Below are positions 35,952 to 47,356 of a stretch of 64,000 nucleotides of DNA, in pieces; the first letter of the stretch is position 1; every line of letters starts with the position of its first letter. The DNA lies in NCBI GenBank assembly GCA_963966185.1, contig CAWZYM010000257.1:1-64000 (forward strand), given 5' to 3'. The stretch is from Rhabditoides inermis. Its lineage: Eukaryota; Nematoda; Chromadorea; Rhabditida; Rhabditidae. Position numbers and translations under genes: made by a program. The notes beneath the pieces were generated by a model. The model was not told the origin of the DNA and did no database searches. It was given only the letters and a program-made list of their open reading frames with translations.

Positions 35952-37153
35952 CTGTCCCGATCACAAGCTTTGACCATTCGGCCGTGACGTCCCGGCCCGG
36001 GCCGTGACATAGCGTGACATTGATTATATATCGTTATCTGATCAAACTAAAAATAAACCAATAACACCATTAAATTCAGCATGTATGATTTGCCCGGAAA
36101 GCATAATTCAATCTCATTTTCATCATTCAAATTGACACCCGGGTGCCCATGTGAGAAACACGATTCAGCATGAAAAGAAGCCGCTGTGATTGCAGTCACA
36201 CTGAGTATGGATAAACGAACTTTTGGATTTATACGTATCAATATATTGTTAATCTGTATACAAAATATCACAGTAAAATTTATTTCACTCATCGAGATAT
36301 TTCGATGCAAAGTGGCTGTTTCAAATTGACATCTTTCGATCTATACACTTTTCACTGGCTCAATGACGTCCGATCGAAATGAGATTTGCACCACTGAACT
36401 TCCCATATTTTGTTCCATCTTATTATAACGCTGTTTCAGCATTGTTTGTGAGAAACTGAAAACAATTTCAGATTGATCAGTTTTGATTTCATGAATTTGA
36501 TTGGGGGAAGTCATAAATGTTATCGCGTCGCAGTCTCGCCCGCCTGTGGCAGGGCACAGCCAGAGAGACGCGACTCCTCTACGCCCCGCCCCCTCCTCTC
36601 TCGCACCGGGTTCTCGAAACAAGACACATGTGTGAAAAAGTTGTGAAAATCGTGAAAACGAAATGCTGAAACAGCGTTATAATAAGATGGAACAAAATAT
36701 GGGAAGTTCAGTGGTGCAAATCTCATTTCGATCGGACGTCATTGAGCCAGTGAAAAGTGTATAGATCGAAAGATGTCAATTTGAAACAGCCACTTTGCAT
36801 CGAAATATCTCGATGAGTGAAATAAATTTTACTGTGATATTTTGTATACAGATTAACAATATATTGATACGTATAAATCCAAAAGTTCGTTTATCCATAC
36901 TCAGTGTGACTGCAATCACAGCGGCTTCTTTTCATGCTGAATCGTGTTTCTCACATGGGCACCCGGGTGTCAATTTGAATGATGAAAATGAGATTGAATT
37001 ATGCTTTCCGGGCAAATCATACATGCTGAATTTAATGGTGTTATTGGTTTATTTTTAGTTTGATCAGATAACGATATATAATCAATGTCACGCTATGTCA
37101 CGGCCCGGGCCGGGACGTCACGGCCGAATGGTCAAAGCTTGTGATCGGGACAG
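35952..37153. mobile_element. 1.2-kb near-perfect palindromic element flanked by TA
   Basis: Arms 35952-36446 and 36663-37153 are reverse complements with almost no differences; the same 87-codon frame occurs unchanged on both arms (36047-36310 minus, 36795-37058 plus). The ends are CTGTCCCGATCACAAGC, flanked by TA (35950-35951, 37154-37155). The loop is about 216 bp. No transposase. A related single arm occurs at 31335-31490. Confidence 0.85.
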
Positions 37154-37159
37154 TACTAC

Positions 37160-37370
37160 GCTCTCATTTCTTACGAATATGGAAACAGAAACTTAGATGA
37201 GACCGACCTGTCACGGTTGTGGCGCGAGCGATTCCGCGTTGATACGGGCGCCGAGGAAGGCCGAGCAGGCCGATCGCTGGGTGGCTGCTCTCGGTCTGAA
37301 AGAAACGTTACAAAACGTTACAAACTGAAAGAAACGTTACCACGGCTCGATACAATGTTCGGCATAATAA
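37160..37370 (+). pseudogene. exon-like remnant
   Basis: Directly after the palindrome an open stretch reads NLDETDLSRLWRERFRVDT and then, one base out of frame, RKAEQADRWVAALGLKETL and a stop. This looks like a coding exon with a one-base frameshift. The family is unknown. Confidence 0.3.
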
Positions 37371-37493
37371 TAGGAGACTGGTGCAAAGATCCTACCGTAA
37401 CCCAACCCTTGGCAAAGTGCCAAATCATAACAAAACGAAAAATAGCCCCCCCCAATCCCCTAAGTTAACAAGTAACACCGGAATTTATAACAC

Positions 37494-37942
37494 TTATCGC
37501 AAATAATACAACAACGCAAATGAGCAGTTTGGCGTTCTTGAACTTGGACTTGATCTTGAACTTGGATTTGATCTTGAACTTGGGCTTGGTCTCGGACCTT
37601 TCATCAAGCAAGAAAGTGACCTGAAAACATATATTAGATGAGAAGCATTGCATGAAACATACCTTTCTTTGGCGACGCAGAGAAGAGACATTGACGGCAC
37701 ATCTAAGATCAAATCACAATCAAAGATAAGCACAGAGTGCTCGCATTCAAAAGCGAATCACAACCACACACAAAACACCGAATACATCAAAAAGTTTTAT
37801 TACATTGAACTATTCAAAATCATATAATCATCGAATAATGTAACAATCACAAATCACAATGCACAATACAAACCAACTCACCTACATAAGTCGTTGCTCT
37901 TGTTCTTCCGTTGATATCCAAAATCCCAGCATGACTGAAGAT
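37494..37942 (-). CDS. small unclassified gene, 5' end undetermined
   Basis: Complement of 37494-37620, 37663-37702 and 37882-37942 joins in phase. The first segment reads IFSHAGILDINGRTRATTYV, the second DVPSMSLLCVAKER, and the last is a (PSSRS)n-type low-complexity tail ending FALLYYLR, encoded by a CTTGATCTTGAA tandem repeat. An alternative frame of the last exon gives a Lys-rich stretch followed by a hydrophobic segment (LLICVVVLFAISV). No start was fixed and no family is recognised. Confidence 0.3.
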
Positions 37943-39411
37943 CTGAAACAAGGAATTGTAGATATAAAATAAAACAAAATTATGAGGAAAACTCGCGTAG
38001 GACATGCAAGTAAGGAAAATTTCACACTTTCATATCAATACATCACATTTGCACACTCGGAATGCAACAAAATGACATGAAACTAAGTAAAAACAACACG
38101 GCGAGTCGACAGTTGAAATAGGGCTAGTCAAATGATCAGAGTGAAGGAAATATGTCTCATCGGCTCGATATGATACTTATTTTGATTTTTTGATACATTT
38201 CTTGTGTTAATACGATACATGAACTACTGAAGAAAAATAATAATGCAATTTGGTTTTCTAAATGTTGATAATTCGAGTAGTGAAAAGTGATTTTTGATTC
38301 ATCTCACCCAATATTAACTTTTTCTTGACTTTTGTTGTATTTCTACTTTCATAATAGACTGCTTGAGACGTTAACGGAGAAACATTTCAAAAAATGTTGC
38401 TCAATAAGGAACTAGCTATTGAGACATATTTTGTACAAAAACGCTCCGTTAATGCCTCGAGAACAGTGTTTTGTTTCATATTATGAAGTTTCAAAACAAA
38501 ATTTTAACTTACAACCGAAATGAATCAAATTTAGTGGAAAAATTCAAATTTTCAAACTTGCCGCCGTTGAATTCCCGTTAGTCAAGACACTTTTCTATTT
38601 CACATTTTCAACACAGTCGACTTGCCGTGACAACGTACAGAAATACACATTCAACAAAATAAGTCAAAAATAAGCAAAATCAAAACGAAACAAATAAAAT
38701 CGTACACCTCAATGAAAATACGGAATGACGAATATTCGTCTAAAAATAATAACAGTAAAAATTTTCCCACCGCGAAAGAAATTGTTCCCCGCACGAATAC
38801 ACACCGCTCCTCACGCTATTCGTAGTGCGAGAATCGGTATACCGTAACCAAAGTCAGTAAAAGAGACGCCAACTGGTGACAATAGTCACCATGATTTTTT
38901 CGCCCTCAAAGTTATTTGTTGATTTATTATTTTATCGTGTTTGTATAAGTTAAATGCGTTTATTTCCTTATAAAAAAGAACACTAATTCAATTAGTAGTG
39001 TTCTCAAACGTACTTGATGCGTTGAAAGTGTGAATGTGCTAAGGTTACCGTTACCGGTAACGAAGAACGACCGAACACTTGCAGGCTTGTATTGTGCTAG
39101 TGCTGTTGTTCTGATAACGGAGGCTTTTATGAATGTGTTTAAGTTCATTTTTGCTCGATTTATTGATACGAAAAGTGAATATGTGCAATTTCAGTGTGGT
39201 GCAATGCGGTACAGTGGGATAGTAGCGGCTCGTTGTCGTGGTGCTATGATGGGCGGATGGGCGCGGACAGTTGCAAGGCAACGAGGTTGGTTGAACAATA
39301 GGTATTTTGGATAATTGCTCTTTAAACTGTTCTTTGGTTTATCCTCGTGACCGTGTGGCGCCGTTGAAGAGAGGATGTTCAGCATCGTCGTCAACAAGTC
39401 CTCAAGACAAC
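37943..39411. other. intergenic, AT-rich
   Basis: No supported gene. An open frame at 39030-39314 (94 codons) has no splice or family support. GGTTACCGTTACCGGTAAC at about 39043-39061 is a partial palindrome. Confidence 0.4.
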
Positions 39412-39775
39412 ATGAGCGAGAGCAAGGCAAGTGGTAGAAACACAGATTGTGAGGGAATAGGTGAGTTTATTTTTGTTTTCGTTCGTATACTTGTTTCTCG
39501 ACAGCTTATGCAGTGTTGTATACATACTTTTAAATAAAGTATTTGTTTTTGAAGTGTATGGGACCATTGACTTGTCTTGGCTTGTCTAATGGCCGATTGG
39601 TTTTACAACCATGTGATATCTCATGATGTTATAACCGTTATTGTGTCTCTAGCTCTGATTTCATATAAGTCATGCATACACGATCGGGGCGACCGGCGCC
39701 GCCACCTTCTGCGCCAAGTACAAGGAGAAAGGTGAGTGACTGATTAACAGTTGTGTTTATGTGTTTATTTATCTG

Positions 39776-39810
<35 letters not shown>

Positions 39811-41072
39811 TTCTCTTCTCCTCTTCTCCTGTGTTCCCCCTGCCTCTCTCCCCTGCCTCCCCCCCTGCCTCTCCCCCTGCCTCTCCCCCTGCCTCTCCCC
39901 CTGCCTCTCCCCCTGCCTCTCCCCCTGCCTCTCCCCCTGCCTCTCCCCCTGCCTCTCCCTCTGCCTCCCCCTCTGCCTCTCCCCCTGTCTCTCCCCCTGT
40001 CTCTCCCCCTGCCTCTCACTGCCTCTCCCCCTGCCTCTCTTCCTGCCTCTCCCTGCCTCTCCCCCTGCCTCTCCCCCCTGCACCCCCCCATGCCTCTCCT
40101 CCTGCCTCTCACCCTTGCCCCCCCCTGCCTCTCCCCCTGCCTCTCCTCCTGCCTCCCCCCTGCCTCTCCCCTTGCCTCTCCCCCTGCCTCTCACTGCCCT
40201 TCCCCCCTGCACCCCCATGCCTTTCCTCCTGCCTCTCCCCCTGTCTCTCCCCGTTGCCCCCCCCTGCCTCCTCCCCCTGCCTCTCCCCCTGCCTCTCCCC
40301 CTGCCTCCCCCCTGCCTCTCCCCCTGCCTCTCACTGCCCTTCCCCCCTGCACCCCCCATGCCTTTCCTCCTGCCTCTCCCCCTGTCTCTCCCCGTTGCCC
40401 CCCCCCCCCTGCCTCCCCCTGTCTCCCCCCATGCCTCACCCCTGCCTCTCCCTGCCTCCCCCATGCCTCTCCCCTGCCTCTCACTGCCCTTCCCCCCTGC
40501 ACCCCCCATGCCTTTCCTCCTGCCTCTCCCCCTGTCTCTCCCCGTTGCCCCCCCTGCCTCCTCCCCCTGCCTCCCCCTGCCTCCCCCCATGCCTCACCCC
40601 TGCCTCTCCCTGCCTCCCCCATGCCTCTCCCCCTGCCTCTCCCTGCCTCCCCCCTGCCTCTCTCTCCTTGACTCTTTCTCTTTGTTTTTTGACTCTCTCC
40701 CCTATCTCTCTATCCTCTCCCTCTAATGTGTATACTTTTGTATCATAGCCGTGTATTGCAGAGAGGAGAGGGAAAGAAGGCTGAACAAGTGGCGGATGGA
40801 GAGGAACTGCGAGCACATGGAGAGAAAGAAGTACAAGAAGAGCAACACGACCACGTGGTATGTTGGCTGTTGTGTTTATTGGTGATGTTACTCACTTTAT
40901 TGTCCCGTCCGTTCCCTCTGTTTACTAACATAATTGTAATATTTTATAGATATTGTACTTACAGTTCCGAGTGAGGCGAGTGAGGAGTGCATCATCGGGA
41001 AGGAGGCAGGATGGAGGAGGAACGACTTTGATATTTTTGATTGTTTTGATGTCGTCTGTTTTGATGGTTTAA
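39412..41072 (+). CDS. putative four-exon gene with a minisatellite intron, function unknown
   Basis: Exons 39412-39460 (MSESKASGRNTDCEGI), 39670-39731, 40762-40854 and 40950-41072 join in phase with GTGAGT-like donors on the first two. The product would be about 108 residues: Pro/Arg-rich, then Glu/Lys-rich (EKEVQEEQHDH), then a hydrophobic end (LIFLIVLMSSVLMV). The second intron is filled by the CTGCCTCTCCCC minisatellite. Low complexity makes chance agreement possible; an alternative frame of exon 3 (REERERRLNKWRMERN) is equally open. Confidence 0.3.
39838..40665. repeat. pyrimidine-only minisatellite
   Basis: About 830 bases built mainly of a 12-base unit CTGCCTCTCCCC with variants and higher-order repeats of about 160 bp (blocks ending CACTGCCCTTCCCCCCTGCA at about 40195, 40335 and 40490). 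The strand is nearly all C and T apart from one G per unit. The long open frames in all three phases are artefacts of this repeat. Confidence 0.9.
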
Positions 41073-41743
41073 ATTATGATGGTCAAACTTTGATAAATGG
41101 TACTATACTGAAATGTTGGCTGGGATATTGGGTGGCATGTGACATGTGACATGATTGATTGAATGTTGGCATGATTGCATTTCATTGTTGACGACTTTAT
41201 TGATTGGTTAATCGATTGTTGGGGTTGGCATGATTTCGACATCGGCATGCTTCTCGGCATGATCCTGCAATAAAATTTATACAATAGCTGTTGAAAGTCG
41301 GTGTGGGTGACTGATAGGGTGATTTCAGACTCCTGTCTCTCGCTCCGGCACCCGAATGTCTCTGCGGCAGAGAGGGAAAATACAGCATATGGTTGCGGTG
41401 AGACGTGCAAACCGAGAGGCGCGCTCCCAACTTCCGAACGATGACAACGCGTCTCTACACGCGAGTGACGGTGGGATGGATTGGCAGGGGATGGGAGAAG
41501 GAGACGAGATGGATTGGCAGGGGATGGGAGAAGGAGACGAGATGGCTGGTGGTATGGACACGGACGGAGAAGAGGGTGTCAAGGATAGTGACGCTGGAGA
41601 GATGCTAGAGGAAGGAAGCAGTTCGGGTGACGATTCGAAGTCTAGCTCGTATGATGAATCTTCTTCCGATGGTGACCAAGAAGAGGAGGTTCCGGCACAA
41701 CCGAAACCAGCGGAGAAGAAGATGCTCCTTGACTTTGAGGATG

Positions 41744-41747
41744 ATAG
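41744..41747. repeat. target-site duplication ATAG, left
   Basis: ATAG precedes the 5' LTR and is repeated at 53670-53673 after the 3' LTR. Integrases of Ty3/gypsy elements commonly produce 4-6 bp duplications. Confidence 0.8.
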
Positions 41748-42344
41748 TGTGACAGAGAGAGTATCTCTGTCTGTCGCATCTCGCTCTGCGAGAGAGATGC
41801 TTACTCGACTCTAGTCTGATCACTCATTGCAGCCAACGGCACGACGGGTGATCTACCGATACACCGGCGGGAACGCGGCCGATCGACTGATAACAAGCGG
41901 GAAGAGACGGGACTCGTGTCGTCCGTCCATTGGCCGAGACGCCACTACATGCCCCGCCCCCTTCCCTATATAAGCCACCCTCACCACTCAGTCGGGGGTT
42001 CAGTACGGCGGTAGCTGATACTCAGATGCCAGTCCTGAGACCTTAGGTCCCACCATAGACCACCTGAGGGGTGCCGTCCCCGCGTCCACATTGGGGTTTA
42101 CCCCGTTCCCTATCCATTTCTCATGTGTGCTTGTTATGCGAGATAAAGATGCCAAAACATCTGTTCTTGTATTGCATTCACATTATGTCCCACGGGAACT
42201 AATGTGGACTTTGGGGTTGTTATCAACGGTAGTAGTTGCGGTTTGATATCGAAGTCCTCTGGGTTGGCGCATCCGCTCACGCGGATGACCCTAACAGGTA
42301 GGTCCTGGGCAGACCGGCGTTTACACGTCCAAACACCTGTCACT
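41748..42344 (+). repeat. 5' long terminal repeat (597 bp)
   Basis: It begins TGTGACAG and ends CTGTCACT, so the ends are nearly inverted. A TATA box (CTATATAAGC at about 41967) implies U3 upstream and transcription from about 42000. Further on lie GACC-TTA-GGTC, GGGG-TGCCGT-CCCC and GGGG-TTTA-CCCC hairpins. It matches the 3' LTR except for one difference seen (GATGACCC against GATGTCCC). No classical TGG primer-binding site follows directly. Confidence 0.9.
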
Positions 42345-44695
42345 GATAGCAGCGAGTTCGGTTTTATAGTAACTAGTTCTTACTTTACAGATTAGCTACC
42401 TGTTTAGAACTTTTTTTACACGATCCACCGATCGATTGTAGTGTGACCCCGCCCCTCTCCTTCATCCCCCGCGCCCAGCAATCCAGCTGCGGTACGAGAG
42501 AGAGAGAGAAGAGAGAGAGGGTGCGATCGATTTCAGGTCAGGTAAAGTTGATCAATTGATACGTGACCGGCGCTGTATCATGAGCAGCGACGGACTATCT
42601 CTTCGCTCCCTGGTCATCTTCTGTTGTACATCGACCCCGGAGAGGAGAACGATGAGGTGAGTGTGGTGTACTGTAGTTTGTGTTTTGGTACTGTAGTTAC
42701 TGTAGCAATACGGTAGCGGTACAGTACCCATGTTTTGTCTCGTTTAAACGCGCTTTCTGCGGCTCCGGCTGGCAGGAAGTGCCCGTTGTGGGCGAGTCAA
42801 ATCGATGACTCCACACACTCTTCCAGTACAACTACTCATACTAGTTTTCCGGTTTTGTTTTGTAGTAATGGTTTTTAATTATACCGTAGAGCGGGTAATG
42901 CTTTTTCAGCAACGTAACAGTTACAATCCCCCGTTTAGATGGGTGGAGAGAGGGAGAGAGAGAACGACCCAGCGTAGGCCCTATTTTCTCTCACACCCTC
43001 TCTGCCCTTGTGTCTAGACGGCTCGCCGCGTTCAAAGAACGCGCAGAGTGCAATGTCCGCTCTCGAGTGTGCACTGATCACGCCATTCGTCCGAGCAGAC
43101 TACGCACAAGCGCCCGCCATTCGCCTTGCCATTCCGGCGACGCTCTAGTGATGGCAGCGGCTGCGGCGACTAGGGAGGTGACGTCACTTGTGGAGACGTG
43201 CCCGCACAAGGACTACATGGAGGTGGGTTGTTTTACCACTTTGTTTTTGTCCGATTTATTAAGTCTACGTGACTAGTTATTGGGGTTTTGTGCACTACTA
43301 ACTAGCGGTACCATGGTAGTCACCAGTATCGCGCCTATATAGGCGGGATGGGAACGCGCGGCGGTGGGACGCAATGCGAGAACCCTGCCCCGGCGCGCGC
43401 AGAGGATGGGCCTGACGTTGTGCCCTACCCTCAAACAACTGCCCCCAGATGCGGAGATTGAGTGGTATTTGCATATGTAAAGCGCTCTTTCAATGTAACG
43501 GGACAGAGACTGCCCTGGCCTAGCCCAGCCGAGGGACCTCCCCAAAGATCTCCGGGATCGGCGGAGGATCTGTGGCCGTGGGTTGGGGGATGACCTTCGC
43601 CTGAGGATACACATTGGTGGCTTGTGTAGAAGATTTTAGATTTGTGGTAGTGTGATAGGTGATGAACTGGTGTACACAGTAGTCACTTCCCTCTGCTATG
43701 CACTTGTTTAGAGTCGCCAGACGGTAGCTTGCAATCGGAGTAGCACCGAGCAAGGGCGCCTCCGTTCTCCTATGTTCGGAGGGGCGGTGACGCTGCCCAT
43801 GAGTCGCCGAACGACCATATGTACTACAAACGGCTGACGCACCGAGGGCGTGGACTGCAGGCGCTGGATCACGGATCCAGGACTTGCGCTGCTTAGGACC
43901 ACCTCGGGAGAGAGAAGAGAGACTGAGCTGATCTCTTGGCGCCTTCCGCCGAGTCGAGCAGCCTGGATGGGACAGCTCATGATCTTCTATAGGTGTAGGT
44001 TTTTCTTCTGTGTGCTTTCCCCCATCACTCTCTATTTTTGCTTTTCTTTCTCTGCGCCCTCTCTCTATTTCGATATCGATTGGTCGCTGCCAGTCAACAT
44101 TGTTTCCACATTGCTCTCTCTATTGCCGCATCCTCATTGCGCGCTTATCTTTTCTCTCAATCATCACGCCATTTGCCTCACATCTTTTGTCGTGTTTCCG
44201 TGTATGTGTCTGTGTACGCGCCGCCAGTTTGAGTAAACCCATGATACATCACAGTAATGTGGCGATTTCCAGGTCACACTCGCTCTTGTGGTTTCGATTT
44301 TCGCGTGGTATAGTTTTCGCTATTTCCATCCGTCTTTCTCTTCCTCGAGAGGTGCCATCCTCGCGTTCGCATTACATTCCATCCGTCTTTCTATTCCTTG
44401 AAGGGTGTCGTCCCTGCGTTCAAACCGAATAACCACAACTTGTCGCAAAAGCCGCAAGGCCAGAGCGATCATCGGTCAACAACAAGGTAAACAGGTAAGC
44501 GGTGGGTGTATTGTGACTCGCTCATAATACACTGGTATCTCTCTCTCTTTCTCCAGCATCTTTGTCTATTCCTGAAGGGTGCCGTCCCTGCGTCTCGACT
44601 TATATCTTTCCTTATAACAATCAACAGGATAACAGTCGAGTGGGGAGACAGACCAGCGGAAGTGAGCGAGAGTGAGATAGAGAACAGCGATCGAT
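42345..44695 (+). other. long 5' leader of the LTR retrotransposon, with probable spliced exons
   Basis: There is no long ORF, but exon-like islands bounded by GTGAGT/GTAAGC donors and TAG/CAG acceptors: 42580-42656 (starts MSSDGLSLRSLVIFCC), 43018-43222 (contains MAAAAATREVTSLVETC), about 43700-43992 and 44270-44490. Three copies of the TGCCGT-loop hairpin lie at 44349-44362, 44402-44415 and 44576-44589, the first two within a tandem duplication (CCATCCGTCTTTCT). A spliced leader is inferred. Confidence 0.5.
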
Positions 44696-47356
44696 ATGCC
44701 AGGTGAGCCATCCGGAAACAGCAGGTCGCCGGCGACACCGGCGCACCCCGAGTTCAACATGGACCAGTTCCTGCAGAACAACAGGCTGCAGAGGAGCGCG
44801 TTGGCAGAGCTGAACACTGCGGCGAGTGGCGTGAAGGACATCATCCTTCCTTCCGATCTGGCCGCGGTGCGCGACGCCATGACCAAGGCCGTCGCCGAAG
44901 CGTACATCAACGGAGACGACCAGGAGAAGGCGTTCAACGAGGCGCTTGAGGCAATCCGCGCGAGAACTCAGGCGACCGATGCCGACATTCTCTCCATCAG
45001 TCAGCAGATTGCGGAGGTGCAGGCTATCTACGCGGACGCCAGCTCGCCCGAGCGCCCGTCTACATTCACCGGCGAGAACCCGGCGGAGTGGAAGGGATTT
45101 AAGAGAAACTTTGAGGACATCATGCGAACCCGCAGTGTGCGCCTCACCACCGAGCGCAAAGCGGCCACGTTCAAGGGGTGTCTGCGCAGCTCCGCTCGCA
45201 ACAGCATCGAAACGATGCCGGAAGCGGACAGAGACGACTATGACAAGATCATCGCCTTCCTCGACAAGAGATACAACAGCGTGTCGGTGCAGCGCGCCGC
45301 ACAGGCGCAGGTGCGCAACATTTTCATGAGAGAAGGTGAGTCTGTTCTGAACTTTGAGGATCGACTGCGCACCGCGTTCGAGACCGCGTATCCGAACGAC
45401 CCGAGGAGCTACTTCAACAAGGCTCTTCTGGAAGCGTTTGTGATGAAACTGCCCCTCGAGATCAGCGCTCAGGTGCAGTTCGCCGACCCGGAGACACTGG
45501 ATCAGGCAAGGGATCTCGCGTGCCGTGCGATCGCGATTCGAGACGAAACCAACAGGATTCGGATGGAGAACGAGAGGGATCGTCAGGTGATGGTTGCAGC
45601 GATGCAAGCCAAGCAACAGCCGGTGGACGAGGTAGCCAATTTTTGTCTATATTGTTGGAAGGAGGGTCACGTGCTCTGTGACTGCCCTCTTCGAATGGAA
45701 CAGGAGGAGAATGCGCGCCACCTGCACAACAACAACTACGACGGAAACAACGGAGGGAACAGGAGAGTTCACAACAAGAAGAACAACAGGCACCAGCCCA
45801 CTCAGAGCACGGTGCAGTGCTGGGAGTGTCACCAGCTTGGTCATTACAGGGATAGATGTCCCCTGAGGCAGCAGAACGCTCAGCACGCGCCGCAGCAGTA
45901 TCAGCACGCGCCGCAGCAGTATCAGCAGCAGCCGGCGTCGCAGCCGCAACAGCGGTATGTTCAGCAGCAGCAGTTCTCACCGCAGCAGCAGTTCATGCCG
46001 CAGCAGCAGTTTATGCCGCAGCAACACTTTGCGCCGCAGCAACACTTTGCGCCGCAACAGCAGTCGCAACAGACGGGACGGCCTACTGTCCGCGTCGTCG
46101 ACGCGTACTCATCCGACTCCCTTTCAGAGGTGGATGATCTCCGTCGACAGCTGCAGAACGCCAAGACAGAGCTGGGATACATGACTGAAGCCAAGGATAA
46201 CTTGACAACACAGGCGGCTCTTTATAAGAAGAGGAGCGAGGAGCTGCACGACCGCTGGGTGGACAAGGCTTCCGAGATGGCACCTCAGGTGAACACGCTG
46301 AGGGTGAGTGCCAGGAAGTCGAGTGGAGCCAAGGCCCACGTGGGTTTGCTTATGCTTGCAGCTATCACGCTTCTGATGGGAGGCGCGAGTGCGTGCGAGT
46401 GCGAGCAGATGGGCAACAACAGCAACAACGGCACGCCACAGGAGGTACCGATCACGATCCGGGGCCCGCTGCTGGTCATCAACCACTCGAGTATGATGAA
46501 CCACGAAAGCGTTAGCTGGATGAGCATGATCATTGCAGGTGGATCCTGCCTGTGGGTAGCCTTGTGCTGTTTCTACCTGACGATCAGGATGTGTGGATAC
46601 ATTGTGCGTGGCAGGAGGACAAACACTCCGCACAATCACGCAATCACTGAGACGTCGGAGGTGGACAACCACATCAACAACGAGGAGGACGGATCCGAGG
46701 AGACCGACTCCAGTCGCCCCATCACTCCGTTCTGGCAGGAGATGCGCGAGGAGGGGATGCTCGCCATCAGCACTACTGCTGAACAAAAGAGTGAGGGAGA
46801 TGCGACGAGCGACGAAGAGCCGAACGACTCTTGCGTCGGACACACGGACGATACGGAGAGGGAGATCGAAGCCGCACTATGCGCGAACGACTCCGACAGG
46901 TACGCCACCATCGACTACAACAGGGTCATGCAGCACTCGCCGGTCGAGTGGAGTACCGCGGTCACCCCTACGGGCGACACTGACGAGGAGCAGTTCTTCG
47001 ACTCTCTCGAACCGGACACGGATATGGCGGACGTCATGTACGCCGACAGGATGCGTCGCGGCATGTTTTCCTTGAACGTGCCATGCGAGATCAACGATTG
47101 CAGGATGCTCGCGCTGTTCGACACGGGAGCCAACGTGAGTGTGTGTCACACTTCAGTGGCGCCTCTCATTGGCGTGTTCAAATTCGACGCGCCCAGCATC
47201 GACGCGGCAACGGGACTTTCCGGCGGGCCAGTTGAGTTTGTGGGATCGAAGCTCATAAACATTAAGGTCAGCGGTATCAACTACCCCACCGTGGTGAACT
47301 TCTCTCGCACCATGGCCAAGCCGAGACGTGGAGGGATACCAGATTATCCTCGGTAA
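44696..47356 (+). CDS. gag: retrotransposon Gag with zinc knuckles, membrane module and protease start
   Basis: 886 codons. Residues about 120-290 form a retrotransposon Gag (capsid) domain (PSTFTGENPAEWKGFKRNFE...). Two CX2CX4HX4C knuckles follow (CLYCWKEGHVLCDC near residue 317, CWECHQLGHYRDRC near 375), then a Gln-rich stretch (about 395-460) and a coiled segment. Unusually two hydrophobic segments follow in frame: GLLMLAAITLLMGGASA (about 550-566) and IIAGGSCLWVALCCFYLTI (about 606-625), enclosing sequons NNS, NGT and NHS. The aspartic protease motif LFDTGANVSVC has DTG at residues 809-811. The frame stops at 47356 before the protease C-terminal half, which continues in another frame. Confidence 0.9.
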   Translation: MPGEPSGNSRSPATPAHPEFNMDQFLQNNRLQRSALAELNTAASGVKDIILPSDLAAVRDAMTKAVAEAYINGDDQEKAFNEALEAIRARTQATDADILSISQQIAEVQAIYADASSPERPSTFTGENPAEWKGFKRNFEDIMRTRSVRLTTERKAATFKGCLRSSARNSIETMPEADRDDYDKIIAFLDKRYNSVSVQRAAQAQVRNIFMREGESVLNFEDRLRTAFETAYPNDPRSYFNKALLEAFVMKLPLEISAQVQFADPETLDQARDLACRAIAIRDETNRIRMENERDRQVMVAAMQAKQQPVDEVANFCLYCWKEGHVLCDCPLRMEQEENARHLHNNNYDGNNGGNRRVHNKKNNRHQPTQSTVQCWECHQLGHYRDRCPLRQQNAQHAPQQYQHAPQQYQQQPASQPQQRYVQQQQFSPQQQFMPQQQFMPQQHFAPQQHFAPQQQSQQTGRPTVRVVDAYSSDSLSEVDDLRRQLQNAKTELGYMTEAKDNLTTQAALYKKRSEELHDRWVDKASEMAPQVNTLRVSARKSSGAKAHVGLLMLAAITLLMGGASACECEQMGNNSNNGTPQEVPITIRGPLLVINHSSMMNHESVSWMSMIIAGGSCLWVALCCFYLTIRMCGYIVRGRRTNTPHNHAITETSEVDNHINNEEDGSEETDSSRPITPFWQEMREEGMLAISTTAEQKSEGDATSDEEPNDSCVGHTDDTEREIEAALCANDSDRYATIDYNRVMQHSPVEWSTAVTPTGDTDEEQFFDSLEPDTDMADVMYADRMRRGMFSLNVPCEINDCRMLALFDTGANVSVCHTSVAPLIGVFKFDAPSIDAATGLSGGPVEFVGSKLINIKVSGINYPTVVNFSRTMAKPRRGGIPDYPR

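Noticed and set aside
36047..37058. Two identical 87-codon frames as a duplicated gene
   Set aside because: They are mirror images on the arms of a palindromic element and have no gene context.
39751..40748. Three overlapping open frames of more than 300 codons on + and others on -
   Set aside because: They are translations of the CTGCCTCTCCCC minisatellite in all phases; not genes.
42345..42365. tRNA primer-binding site directly after the 5' LTR
   Set aside because: No TGG-starting 18-mer complementary to a tRNA 3' end is visible here.
46321..46680. Calling the Gag membrane module an envelope gene
   Set aside because: No separate start, no cleavage site or fusion-like segment was seen, and it is in frame with Gag.
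44621..46843. Minus-strand frames of up to 331 codons over gag
   Set aside because: Antisense shadows in GC-rich codon-biased sequence; no domain seen.
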